A stretch of 43,481 nt of DNA from Prevotellaceae bacterium UBA711 (GTDB lineage Bacteria > Bacteroidota > Bacteroidia > Bacteroidales > Bacteroidaceae), in the NCBI GenBank assembly GCA_002297545.1, contig DBLZ01000025.1:1-43481 (forward strand), given 5' to 3'. This document shows positions 7,671 to 15,757 of this stretch, piece by piece. The notes below the pieces were generated by a model that saw nothing but the letters and a program-made list of their open reading frames with translations, made no database searches and was not told the DNA's origin. Positions within the stretch are counted from its first letter, which is position 1, and each line of letters starts with the position of its first letter. A program made the translations under genes and the position numbers.

Positions 7671-7925
7671 GCGTTCCATGTGCGTGGAGTCTGTACCTCG
7701 CTGGGTGCGGAGCCGAGTCTTGCGGGTCGTTGGGCTGTGGCTTGCACTTCGGAGTTTGCGGTCATCTGTTGCGTGTCAATTTCGCTCGTCGGATTTTGTC
7801 ACTGTGCTTATGGTGTGGTTGTCTTGGCGCGACACAAAACGGTGTTACTGTGTGCCTTCTTTTTTCTTTTTATCGTGTAGGTTATGATAAAAGCGTGCGG
7901 GAGGGATACATTTCCGGTGTGATGC

Positions 7926-7956
7926 TTGTGCGTAAGCGACTTTTTTTGTACTTTTG
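7926..7956 (+). promoter_or_regulatory. Sigma-ABfr promoter of the duplicated-domain secreted protein
   Basis: TTG at 7926-7928, 20-bp spacer, TACTTTTG at 7949-7956. The expected transcript start near 7962 leaves a leader of about 80 bases before the ATG at 8044. Confidence 0.72.
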
Positions 7957-8043
7957 TACGTGAAATGGGGAGTATGCCATGCCGTGTGATGGCGGTGGCT
8001 GGCTTCCGCAGTGTAATTATTAACCTATAATGTATTAAGGCTT

Positions 8044-9810
8044 ATGAGAAAACTTTTACTTTCTTTTGTTGCCATGATCATTGGCGCGACGTCTCTCTTC
8101 GCTGAGGAGAAGGTCGTAACGATTACCGGCGAGGATGCTCTGTGGAGTACTACGGCAGGTGAGCAGAGCGGTGAGAAAGATGGTGTGACCATCGCCGTGG
8201 AGGAGGGTATGCTGAGTGCTGCCACGTCCGCTGGACATTACCGTGCTTATAAGGGCAAGACGTTTACCGTGTCCGTGTCTGAGGGTAATATTGTCGGTAT
8301 AGAAGTGGTTTGTACTGCCAATGGTACTACCAAGTATGGCCCGGGATGTTTTACTGCGGCTGTCGGAACATACGCCTATGAAGGCAAGGTTGGTACCTGG
8401 ACCGGTAGCGCCGAGAAGGTTGACCTTGTGCCCAGTTCTAACCAAGTGCGTATGACCAGCATCAAGGTGACCTACGAGGTGGGCGCTCCCGCTCCCGAAG
8501 CAACTTCCTTGGCACTGAGCGAGGCTTCTCCTGTCAACACTGCGTATTACGTAGGTGATGCCTTCAGTACTGAGGGCTTGGTGGCTACAGCTACGTTTGC
8601 CGATGCCAGCACGAAAGACGTTACCGATGCCGCTACATGGACATGCGAACCTGCCGTGATTGCCGATGACACCAAGGCTGTTGTGGTTACGGCTTCGTAC
8701 AAGGGTCTGACGGCCAGCAAGACCTACAACGTTACCGTCAAGAGTATTGCCAACACCGCCGAGACTGCTTATACCGTGGAAGAGGCTGTGGCTCTGATTG
8801 ACGCAGGCAAGGGCTTGAATGCCGAGGTGTATGTCAAGGGCATTATCTCTAAGGTGGCAAGTTTCAACGAGAAGTTCGGTTCAATCACTTACTATATCTC
8901 AACCGATGGTACCGAGGGTGCACAGCAGTTCATGTGCTACAGCGGTCTGAATATCGGCGGTGAGAAGTTTGCTTCAGCCGAGGATGTGGAGATTGGTGCA
9001 CGTGTGGTTGTCAAGGGTACTATCAAGAAGTACAATGACGATTATGAGTTCAACTACAACAACGAGCTGGTGTCTTACGTTATGGATGGTACTGCTCCGG
9101 TGGCTGTCAGTCTGGCCCTGTCCGAGGCTTCTGCCGTGCAGACAGAGTATTTCGCCGGCGAGACATTCAGCATTGAGGGTCTGGTAGCCACTGCTACGTT
9201 CGATGACGAGAGCGCCAAGGATGTTACCGGTTCCGTGACATGGACCTTCGAGCCTGCCACTATTGCCGAGGATACCAAGGCTGTTGTCGTTACGGCCTCA
9301 TACAAGGGTCTGACGGCCAGCAAGACCTATGACATCACTGTCAAGAGCCTCGCAAATACTGCCGAAACCGCCTACACCGTGGAAGAGGCTGTGGCTCTCA
9401 TCGACGCAGGCAAGGGTCTGGATGCAGTGGTCTTTGTCAAGGGTATTATATCTAAGGTTTTGAGCTTCAACGAGAAGTATGGTTCAATATCATATTTCAT
9501 CTCTTCCGATGGCACAGAGGAGAGCCAGCAGTTTGAATGCTATGGCGGCCTGAACATCGGCGGCGAGAAGTTTGCTTCCAAGGACGACCTGGAGGTGGGC
9601 TCAAGTGTTGTGGTGAAGGGTAAGCTGAAGAAGTTCAACACTACTTACGAACTCGATCTCAACAACGAAATAGTCTCTATGGTATCCGTAGGCATAGACA
9701 ATGTCGCTTCCGAGGGCAAGGTTGCCGAGGGCAAGCTGTTGGAGAACGGCAAGGTTGTTGTCCTGAAGGCCGGCAAGAAGTACACCGTTGCAGGTCAGAG
9801 AGTGAAGTAA
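8044..9810 (+). CDS. Secreted protein with duplicated Ig-like plus OB-fold-like module
   Basis: Exported protein of 588 residues with no recognisable enzyme motif. A signal peptide (residues 1-20, cleavage near SLFA-EE) is followed by a unique beta-rich domain (about 23-148). Then comes a 201-residue module present twice, with SLALSEAS at 155 and 356. Each module begins with a bacterial Ig-like segment (YVGDAFSTEGLVATATF type, ending ASYKGLTASKTY) and continues with a segment starting AYTVEEAVALIDAGKGL, which resembles the OB-fold domains of YhcR-like secreted proteins. The C-terminal 40 residues (IDNVASEGKVAEGK..., ending VAGQRVK) resemble a tail common on Prevotella exported proteins, possibly a secretion or anchoring signal. 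Function unknown; surface adhesion or ligand binding is a guess. Confidence 0.85.
   Translation: MRKLLLSFVAMIIGATSLFAEEKVVTITGEDALWSTTAGEQSGEKDGVTIAVEEGMLSAATSAGHYRAYKGKTFTVSVSEGNIVGIEVVCTANGTTKYGPGCFTAAVGTYAYEGKVGTWTGSAEKVDLVPSSNQVRMTSIKVTYEVGAPAPEATSLALSEASPVNTAYYVGDAFSTEGLVATATFADASTKDVTDAATWTCEPAVIADDTKAVVVTASYKGLTASKTYNVTVKSIANTAETAYTVEEAVALIDAGKGLNAEVYVKGIISKVASFNEKFGSITYYISTDGTEGAQQFMCYSGLNIGGEKFASAEDVEIGARVVVKGTIKKYNDDYEFNYNNELVSYVMDGTAPVAVSLALSEASAVQTEYFAGETFSIEGLVATATFDDESAKDVTGSVTWTFEPATIAEDTKAVVVTASYKGLTASKTYDITVKSLANTAETAYTVEEAVALIDAGKGLDAVVFVKGIISKVLSFNEKYGSISYFISSDGTEESQQFECYGGLNIGGEKFASKDDLEVGSSVVVKGKLKKFNTTYELDLNNEIVSMVSVGIDNVASEGKVAEGKLLENGKVVVLKAGKKYTVAGQRVK
8506..9681 (+). 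repeat. Tandem 603-bp intragenic duplication
   Basis: Residues 155-355 and 356-546 of the secreted protein align without gaps for most of their length. Nucleotide identity is high in blocks, for example around TCTGACGGCCAGCAAGACC at 8705 and again at 9308. This points to a fairly recent duplication, or gene conversion between the copies, followed by local divergence in the OB-like part. Confidence 0.85.
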
Positions 9811-9916
9811 GGACTCAAGACGCATTGACAAGTAAACTCTTTCCCTCTGTCCTTGTCTTATATATATATTAAGGTATAGGAGGTGTCCTCGCCATGTGGG
9901 GGAAGAGATGTAACGA

Positions 9917-10279
9917 ATGAAAAAAATACTGACGATATTCATGCTGGTCGGTGCTCTGCTGCATATTGCAGCAGTGGCACCGACTGCTGTGTGTCGTCGC
10001 AAGCCTTTGGTGCAGAAGCAGGACAGTATAGTGAGGCTGGCGCCACGAGAGGGCGATACCGAGGTGCGCCGCAAGATGAGCACGTCGGCATATCCCGTGC
10101 AGCTGAATGTAGTGGGCAGTGCACTCAGGGTTCAAAGCCCGGAGAATCAGATACTGCCTGTCTACACCGGTACCGGTTCGTTCTATCTGTTCATGCGCCT
10201 TAACAAGGGAGTCAACTGGCTGAATGGATTGCCCCGAGGACGGTACTTCATAAACAACAGGCTGGTGATTATCAAGTAG
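9917..10279 (+). CDS. Small secreted protein of unknown function
   Basis: A 120-residue protein with a clear signal peptide (MKKILTIFMLVGALLHIAAVA). The mature part carries two positively charged stretches and ends LPRGRYFINNRLVIIK, which recalls the beta-strand ending (GxYxxxNRLVIIK-like) of small Bacteroidota exported proteins and type IX sorting tails. It lies 106 bp after the duplicated-domain protein in the same direction, with no sigma-ABfr promoter visible between them, so the two may be co-transcribed. I do not recognise a family; a distant relation to DUF3244-type proteins is possible but unproven. Confidence 0.7.
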   Translation: MKKILTIFMLVGALLHIAAVAPTAVCRRKPLVQKQDSIVRLAPREGDTEVRRKMSTSAYPVQLNVVGSALRVQSPENQILPVYTGTGSFYLFMRLNKGVNWLNGLPRGRYFINNRLVIIK

Positions 10280-10381
10280 AGCAATTAAGTATATATACAT
10301 ACACACACCATGGGATGGAGCCTCGTGACCGCATGACGGGAGGGCATACACGTCGGGCGTCATCCATGAGGACACAACATC

Positions 10382-11383
10382 ATGGAAGAGATTATCGCAA
10401 AGGTTCCGCGCGAGCTTATCAAGGCCGAGCTGACAGAGGAGCGCAAGTTGCGCCGCACGAACAAGAGTGGCAATGACGTGTACATCGTCACTTGGCAAGA
10501 CTCTCCCAATACGCTGCGCGAGATCGGTCGCCTGCGCGAGATAGCTTTCAGAGCGGCAGGTGGAGGTTCGGGCAAGAGCATGGATCTGGACGAGTTCGAC
10601 ACCTGCGACAATCCGTATAAGCAGTTGATAGTTTGGGACTCGGAGGAGGAGGAGATACTGGGCGGTTATCGCTACATCCTCGGCCGCGACTGGAAGATAA
10701 AGCCGGACGGGCAGCCGCATCTGGCCACCAGCCACATGTTCCGTTTCTCTGACACTTTCATGCGTGACTACGCCCCATGGACCATAGAGTTGGGCCGTAG
10801 CTTCGTCACTCTGGAGTATCAGAGCAGCCGCATGGGCACCAAGGGGCTCTTTGCCCTGGACAACCTGTGGGACGGCTTGGGTGCCGTCACGGTCATAGAG
10901 CCCGATGTGCGCTATCTCTTTGGCAAGTTTACCATGTATCCCTCATACGATCGCCTGAGCCGCGACATGATACTTTACTTCCTTCACAAGCACTTCCCCG
11001 ACCCGGATCACCTGATAGAGGCTATCGTGCCGCTGCATTACGAGCATGACCCGGAGCAGTTCAAGGCGTTGTTCGTGGAGGATGACTTCAAGAAGGACTA
11101 TCGCATACTGAAGAAGGCCGTGAGCGAACGCGGCCTGAACATTCCTCCGTTGGTAAATGCCTACATGGGTTTGTCCCCCACGATGAAGCTCTTCGGCACG
11201 GCCATTAACGATGGCTTCGGCAATGTGGAAGAGACAGGCATACTGATAGCCGTGGATGAGATATTACAGGAGAAACGAATGCGATACATAGACACCTTTG
11301 CCGTAGAGCATCCGGAGCTGGTGAACGTCACCTCGGGAGCCAACAAGGTGTTCTACTCGGTGGATGCCCGGCAGAAGCATTGA
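10382..11383 (+). CDS. glsB: GNAT-family N-acyltransferase, GlsB-like (putative hemolysin family)
   Basis: A 333-residue cytoplasmic protein of the family annotated as putative hemolysin or GNAT acyltransferase. In Bacteroides the member GlsB acylates glycine with a 3-hydroxy fatty acid, the first step of glycine lipid synthesis. Visible features are the N-terminal REIGRLREIAFRAAGGGSGK stretch, EILGGYRYILG, the strand ELGRSFVTLEYQSSRMGTKGLFALD typical of acyl-CoA/ACP-binding GNAT folds, and YPSYDRLSRDMILYFLHKHF. The O-acyltransferase partner (GlsA), adjacent in Bacteroides, is not here; dGTPase follows instead. The substrate assignment is inferred from family resemblance only. It may head the 10382-17110 transcript, though no sigma-ABfr promoter is obvious upstream. 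Confidence 0.65.
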   Translation: MEEIIAKVPRELIKAELTEERKLRRTNKSGNDVYIVTWQDSPNTLREIGRLREIAFRAAGGGSGKSMDLDEFDTCDNPYKQLIVWDSEEEEILGGYRYILGRDWKIKPDGQPHLATSHMFRFSDTFMRDYAPWTIELGRSFVTLEYQSSRMGTKGLFALDNLWDGLGAVTVIEPDVRYLFGKFTMYPSYDRLSRDMILYFLHKHFPDPDHLIEAIVPLHYEHDPEQFKALFVEDDFKKDYRILKKAVSERGLNIPPLVNAYMGLSPTMKLFGTAINDGFGNVEETGILIAVDEILQEKRMRYIDTFAVEHPELVNVTSGANKVFYSVDARQKH

Positions 11384-11469
11384 CTTGCTTGGAACCGCAT
11401 GTGCAGTGCCATCACATTCATCGAACCAAGACACATACCAACGACCATTGCATCCCCCAACGCATCATG

Positions 11470-12822
11470 ATGAAGTGGGAACAACTACTATCAAACAAGA
11501 GGTTGGGACAGGAACAGCAACCTCACAAGAAGGACGACCGCACGGAGTTTCAGCGTGACTATGATCGCTTGATCTTCTCGGCACCTTTCCGCCGTCTGCA
11601 GAACAAGACGCAGGTCTTTCCTCTGCCAGGCAGCATTTTTGTACACAACAGGCTGACGCACTCCCTGGAGGTGAGCAGCGTGGGCCGCTCCTTGGGCAAC
11701 GATGTAGCACGTGAGTTGTTGCAGCGCCATCCGCATCTTGCCGACACGCACATCACCGAGATGGGCAGCATCGTGTCTGCGGCATGTCTGGCCCACGACC
11801 TGGGCAACCCGCCCTTCGGACACAGTGGCGAGAAGGCCATAGGCACGTACTTCAGCGAAGGCAAGGGTAGCTTTCTGAAAGACTATTACTGTGATGAAAC
11901 CGGCGATTCGCTGACATCGGAGCAATGGCAGGACCTCGTGTGCTTCGAAGGCAATGCCAATGCTTTCCGTCTGCTCACGCATCATTTCAACGGACGTCGT
12001 AAGGGAGGTTTCGTCATGACCTACAGCACGCTGGCTTCCATCGTGAAGTATCCCTTCAGCAGCAGTCTGGCCGGAGGAAAGAGAAAGTTTGGCTTCTTCT
12101 GCGACGAAACGGAGGATTACAGGCGCATCGCCGACGAATTGGGCATAAGACGTTACGACAGCCCCGCCGGCACATTGCGCTATGCACGCTATCCGCTGGT
12201 ATATTTGGTGGAGGCTGCCGACGACATTTGCTACGAGATAATGGACATAGAGGATGCGCACAAGCTGAAGATCCTCACCACGCCGGAGACCAAGGAGCTG
12301 TTGCTCTCGTACTTCGGTGCAGAGCAGCGCGAACACATCATAGAACGCATGTCCACCCTTGGCGATGTCAACGAGCAGGTGGTGTACCTGCGCTCCTGTG
12401 TCATCAATGCCTTGGAAACGGAATGCGTGAAGGTGTTCGTGGACAACGAGGAGACCATCCTGGCGGGCGACTTCCAGGGCAGCCTCATAGACCACATCAG
12501 CGAGATACCGAGACAGGCCTACCGCAACTGCGAGAAAGTGAGCTATGCACGCATTTACCGGACCCGCGATGTCATGGACATAGAGATCGCCGGCTATAAG
12601 GTCATCACCACACTCACCGATATGATGGTACAGGCCGTGATACATACGGACAAGGCTTTTTCACAGCTGCTCATCAATCGCGTCTCGGCGCAGTACGGCA
12701 TCAAAGCTCCGACACTCTATGGCCGCATAATGGCGGTGCTGGACTACATCTCGGGAATGACCGATGTCTATGCCATGGAGATGTACCGCAATATCAACGG
12801 CATGTCCATCCCCACACTCTGA
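11470..12822 (+). CDS. dgt: Deoxyguanosinetriphosphate triphosphohydrolase (dGTPase)
   Basis: HD-domain enzyme that hydrolyses dGTP (or dNTPs) to the nucleoside and triphosphate. The start at 11470 (MKWEQLLSNKR) fits family N-termini; Met at 11467 is equally possible, and the frame extends to 11380 without family-like sequence. HD-type metal ligands are visible at His64 (RLTHSLEVS) and His109-Asp110 (CLAHDLGNPPFGHSG), with a later Asp in EAADDICYEI. About 450 residues is normal for the long dGTPase type. The gene lies 86 bp after glsB and 29 bp before the dUTPase gene, pairing two dNTP-removing enzymes. Confidence 0.95.
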   Translation: MKWEQLLSNKRLGQEQQPHKKDDRTEFQRDYDRLIFSAPFRRLQNKTQVFPLPGSIFVHNRLTHSLEVSSVGRSLGNDVARELLQRHPHLADTHITEMGSIVSAACLAHDLGNPPFGHSGEKAIGTYFSEGKGSFLKDYYCDETGDSLTSEQWQDLVCFEGNANAFRLLTHHFNGRRKGGFVMTYSTLASIVKYPFSSSLAGGKRKFGFFCDETEDYRRIADELGIRRYDSPAGTLRYARYPLVYLVEAADDICYEIMDIEDAHKLKILTTPETKELLLSYFGAEQREHIIERMSTLGDVNEQVVYLRSCVINALETECVKVFVDNEETILAGDFQGSLIDHISEIPRQAYRNCEKVSYARIYRTRDVMDIEIAGYKVITTLTDMMVQAVIHTDKAFSQLLINRVSAQYGIKAPTLYGRIMAVLDYISGMTDVYAMEMYRNINGMSIPTL

Positions 12823-12851
12823 TAAACATCCCCTTTTCTTAATCACTTGGA

Positions 12852-13289
12852 ATGGAACCTATAAGGATATTGAACAAATCGCGTCACGGTCTGCCTGGCT
12901 ACTCTACGCCGAGCAGTGCCGGCATGGACCTCCGGGCCAACGTGGACGAGCCGGTGGTGATAAAGCCCATGGAACACGTTCTGGTGCCCACCGGCCTGTA
13001 TATGGCTTTGCCGGAGGGATACGAGGCTCAGGTGCGTCCCCGTAGCGGCCTTGCCCTGAAATACGGTGTGACAGTTCTGAACTCTCCCGGGACGATAGAT
13101 GCCGATTACCGTGGCGAGATAGGTGTGATATTGGTGAACCTCGGGCACGAGGACTTCGTAGTCCGCGATGGCGAGCGCATAGCGCAGATGGTGATAGCCC
13201 GATATGAACAGGCCGGCTTCGTCGGTGTGGAAACGTTGGACAAGACAGAACGTGGCGAGGGCGGCTTCGGCCACAGCGGTGTATTATGA
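12852..13289 (+). CDS. dut: Deoxyuridine 5'-triphosphate nucleotidohydrolase (dUTPase)
   Basis: Trimeric enzyme converting dUTP to dUMP and pyrophosphate, which keeps uracil out of DNA and supplies dUMP for dTMP synthesis. All five dUTPase motifs are present: AGMDLRA (23-29), RPRSGLA (62-68), GTIDADYRGEI (80-90) with the catalytic Asp, GERIAQMVI (107-115) and RGEGGFGHSG (134-143). The length of 145 residues is standard. Its stop overlaps the start of the TPR gene as ATGA, so the two are probably translationally coupled. Confidence 0.98.
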   Translation: MEPIRILNKSRHGLPGYSTPSSAGMDLRANVDEPVVIKPMEHVLVPTGLYMALPEGYEAQVRPRSGLALKYGVTVLNSPGTIDADYRGEIGVILVNLGHEDFVVRDGERIAQMVIARYEQAGFVGVETLDKTERGEGGFGHSGVL

Positions 13290-15004
13290 GACGGTATGTT
13301 ATAGCACTCCTGCTGATGCTGTGCCACATGGCCGGTGCACAGACGCGATTAGACTACTTTATGATGGAGGCTGCGAAGTGCCGGATGCAGGACAATATCT
13401 CTGCATCCATGGACATGTATCGCCATTGTCTGGAGATCAATCCCGATGCACCCGAGGCCTTGTTCCAAATGGGACTGATGCACATGTTCCTGAAGGAAGA
13501 CAGCCTGGGTATGGACTATCTGGAGCGCGCTGTGTCATTGGATCCTGACAATGCTTACTATACGGAGGTGCTTGCAAGCCTGTATATACGCAGAGCCAAT
13601 GTCGATGAGGCGGTGCCTTTGGTGGAGCGGCTGAGTCGTCTGCAACCCAAGCGGTCGGATGTGCTGTATCAATTGGCCAACATCTATGCCCGTAACGAGG
13701 AATACGACCGCGCCATAGGGGTATACAACCAGATGGAACTGCTGGAGGGCAAACTGGCCAGCCTGAGCCGCGACAAGTTCTCCCTGTACATGCAGATGGG
13801 CGACAGCGTGAGTGCATTCAAGGAGTTGCAGAGCCTGTGCGATGAGTATCCTGCTGACATGTCCTACCGCATCGGCATGGGGTATAGCTATCAGCAGTTG
13901 GGCAACTTCGATGAGGCCATGAAGATATACGATGAGGTCCGTCGTGTGGACCCCGACAACATTACGCTGCAGATGGCTCTGATGGACTATTACAAGATGC
14001 AGGGCCAGGACAGTCTCTTCCAGGTCACCCGCGACTCTATACTCTATGCACCGAGGACATCCACAGAGGATCGTGCGCGCATCCTGCAGCAGATGTCGCA
14101 GGAATCTGATGCCGATTCTGCCGGCAGGGCACGCATGGCCGATGTCTTCGAGCATGTCTTGCTGGTGGATTCCGCCAATACAGACCTGCTGATGCTGTAT
14201 GCCCTCTATCTGGAGGCAACCAACAGTCCCGCCGTAGACCTGCACAACGTTCTGGTACGTGTGATGGCCGTGGCCCCCGACAACGAGGAAGCCACACGCT
14301 GGCTCCTGCGCTACTACGGCGACGAGCACGACTACAGAGCCTTGGAGGAAGTCTGCCGTAAGGGCGTCAATTACCATCCCGAGGACCTGTCGTATCACTA
14401 TTTCCTTGGCGTGGCACTGTTGCTTCAGGGCGATGAGAGTGGCTCGCTGGATGCCATGAGCCGGGGGCTGCGACTCCGGCCGGCTGATGCCAACCCCGAT
14501 ATGGTGGCCTCGATGTTCACCTCCATGGGCGACGTCCTGCACCAGATGGGCAAGGACAAGGAGTCCTTCGAACAGTACGATTCCGCCCTGGTGTACAATC
14601 CCGATGATGCCATGTGCCTGAACAACTATGCCTACTTCCTGTCGCTCAAGAGTGAGCAACTCGACAAGGCGGAGGAAATGAGCTATCGTGCCGTGAGAGC
14701 CGAACCCAAGAACTCCACCTACCTGGATACCTATGCATGGATAATGTTCATGCAAGGCAAGTACGACGAGGCAGCGGAATGCATGTCCGGGATCGTGCCG
14801 CAGGACAGCCTGGAGCAGTTCCTTGCTAATGACACACTCACGAGTGGCGTTGTGCTGGAGCATGCCGGCGACATTGCCTGGATGACGGGAGACAAGCCCA
14901 GGGCCGTGCTCCTGTGGGAACACGCTCTGAAGCGCCCCGACAAAGGCTCATCGCCCATGTTGCTCAAGAAGTACAGAAAGAAGAAATACTATAAAGCCAA
15001 GTAA
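13286..15004 (+). CDS. Exported tetratricopeptide-repeat protein
   Basis: A 572-residue protein with a signal peptide (MRRYVIALLLMLCHMAGAQ) and TPR helices through most of its length. Repeats are visible as A-x-x-x-Y/F-x-x-x-L-x-x-x-P spacing, for example DNISASMDMYRHCLEINPDAPEAL (in part), YAEVL/NIYARNEEYDRAIGVYNQ, NFDEAMKIYDEVRRVDPDN and SFEQYDSALVYNPDDAMCLNNYAYFLS. It is probably a periplasmic or outer-membrane-associated scaffold. The gene order dut-TPR-DUF4292-EnvC-like is one I believe is widespread in Bacteroidales, suggesting an envelope job with the next two genes. No catalytic motif is seen. Confidence 0.88.
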   Translation: MRRYVIALLLMLCHMAGAQTRLDYFMMEAAKCRMQDNISASMDMYRHCLEINPDAPEALFQMGLMHMFLKEDSLGMDYLERAVSLDPDNAYYTEVLASLYIRRANVDEAVPLVERLSRLQPKRSDVLYQLANIYARNEEYDRAIGVYNQMELLEGKLASLSRDKFSLYMQMGDSVSAFKELQSLCDEYPADMSYRIGMGYSYQQLGNFDEAMKIYDEVRRVDPDNITLQMALMDYYKMQGQDSLFQVTRDSILYAPRTSTEDRARILQQMSQESDADSAGRARMADVFEHVLLVDSANTDLLMLYALYLEATNSPAVDLHNVLVRVMAVAPDNEEATRWLLRYYGDEHDYRALEEVCRKGVNYHPEDLSYHYFLGVALLLQGDESGSLDAMSRGLRLRPADANPDMVASMFTSMGDVLHQMGKDKESFEQYDSALVYNPDDAMCLNNYAYFLSLKSEQLDKAEEMSYRAVRAEPKNSTYLDTYAWIMFMQGKYDEAAECMSGIVPQDSLEQFLANDTLTSGVVLEHAGDIAWMTGDKPRAVLLWEHALKRPDKGSSPMLLKKYRKKKYYKAK

Positions 15005-15093
15005 GGGACGTCGGTGCCCATGGCCTTGTTCCGTCGGACGCCGGACGCCTCTCCACAATCCTCTACTCCATTTCCTACAAACCACAAACCGAA

Positions 15094-15756
15094 GTGAAAC
15101 GCATACAGTATTATATAATAGGTATAGTCACCGTCATCTTCATGGCGGCATGCTCCTCTGGACGCAAGGTCACGAATCAATCGCATCATGGCACTCCTGT
15201 ATCCATGTGGAAGGCCGACGAGTGTGTCACCGCCAAGGCCAATATACGCATCCGCACGGACAAAGGCAAAGGCATGAGCGTGAACGGGACGTTGAGGATG
15301 AAGCGCGATGACGTCATCATGCTTAATGCCACATACATCTTCGGTATGCAGATAGGTACGATGGAACTGACCCCGGAGTATCTCCTCGTAATCAGTCGCT
15401 ACACGCGCCAGTACATACGCATGACCTATCCCGAACTGTCTGCCCTCATAGGCCGCGACGTCACCTTCAAGGACTTGCAGGACGTGTTCTGGGGCGAGGC
15501 CGAAGAGTTCAGCGTACAAGCCATGGAGTGGAAGTACGGCAGTTTCACCATGATGGAGGACAACCGCCGGCTGCCCGAGCAGCTGGACATGACATTGGCG
15601 TCCGGCAGCGCCTCGTTCGACATGTCCCTGGCACTGAGCCGCTATAAGTACGAGGCCGGATGGAACACCCGCAGTTCGTTTAACGTTGCCAACTATGACC
15701 GCTTGTCGCCCGAACAGCTCCGGCGGTTGGTGACCATGTTGATAGGGAGGAAGTAG
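15094..15756 (+). CDS. DUF4292 family lipoprotein
   Basis: A 220-residue lipoprotein: the N-terminus VKRIQYYIIGIVTVIFMAAC carries a lipobox with Cys20 (MAAC), then SSGRK. The start is GTG at 15094; no ATG gives the signal sequence. The rest is mostly beta strand (TAKANIRIRTDKGKGMSVNG, IMLNATYIFGMQIGTMELTP), a pattern that resembles outer-membrane lipoproteins of the LolB/LolA-like fold. This matches DUF4292, whose molecular role is not established. It lies between the TPR gene (89 bp) and the LytM gene (1 bp), so co-expression with the latter is very likely. Confidence 0.85.
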   Translation: MKRIQYYIIGIVTVIFMAACSSGRKVTNQSHHGTPVSMWKADECVTAKANIRIRTDKGKGMSVNGTLRMKRDDVIMLNATYIFGMQIGTMELTPEYLLVISRYTRQYIRMTYPELSALIGRDVTFKDLQDVFWGEAEEFSVQAMEWKYGSFTMMEDNRRLPEQLDMTLASGSASFDMSLALSRYKYEAGWNTRSSFNVANYDRLSPEQLRRLVTMLIGRK

Positions 15757-15757
15757 C

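Noticed and set aside
5589..7679. A 696-codon open frame on the minus strand
   Set aside because: It runs antisense to the cyclophilin and membrane-regulator genes, which have clear motifs and promoters; its His/Gln-rich translation is typical of an antisense shadow and it even crosses repeat array 1.
13535..14923. A 462-codon minus-strand frame opposite the TPR gene
   Set aside because: Shadow frame: high His/Val/Gln content, no domain, and the plus-strand TPR protein has a signal peptide and regular repeats.
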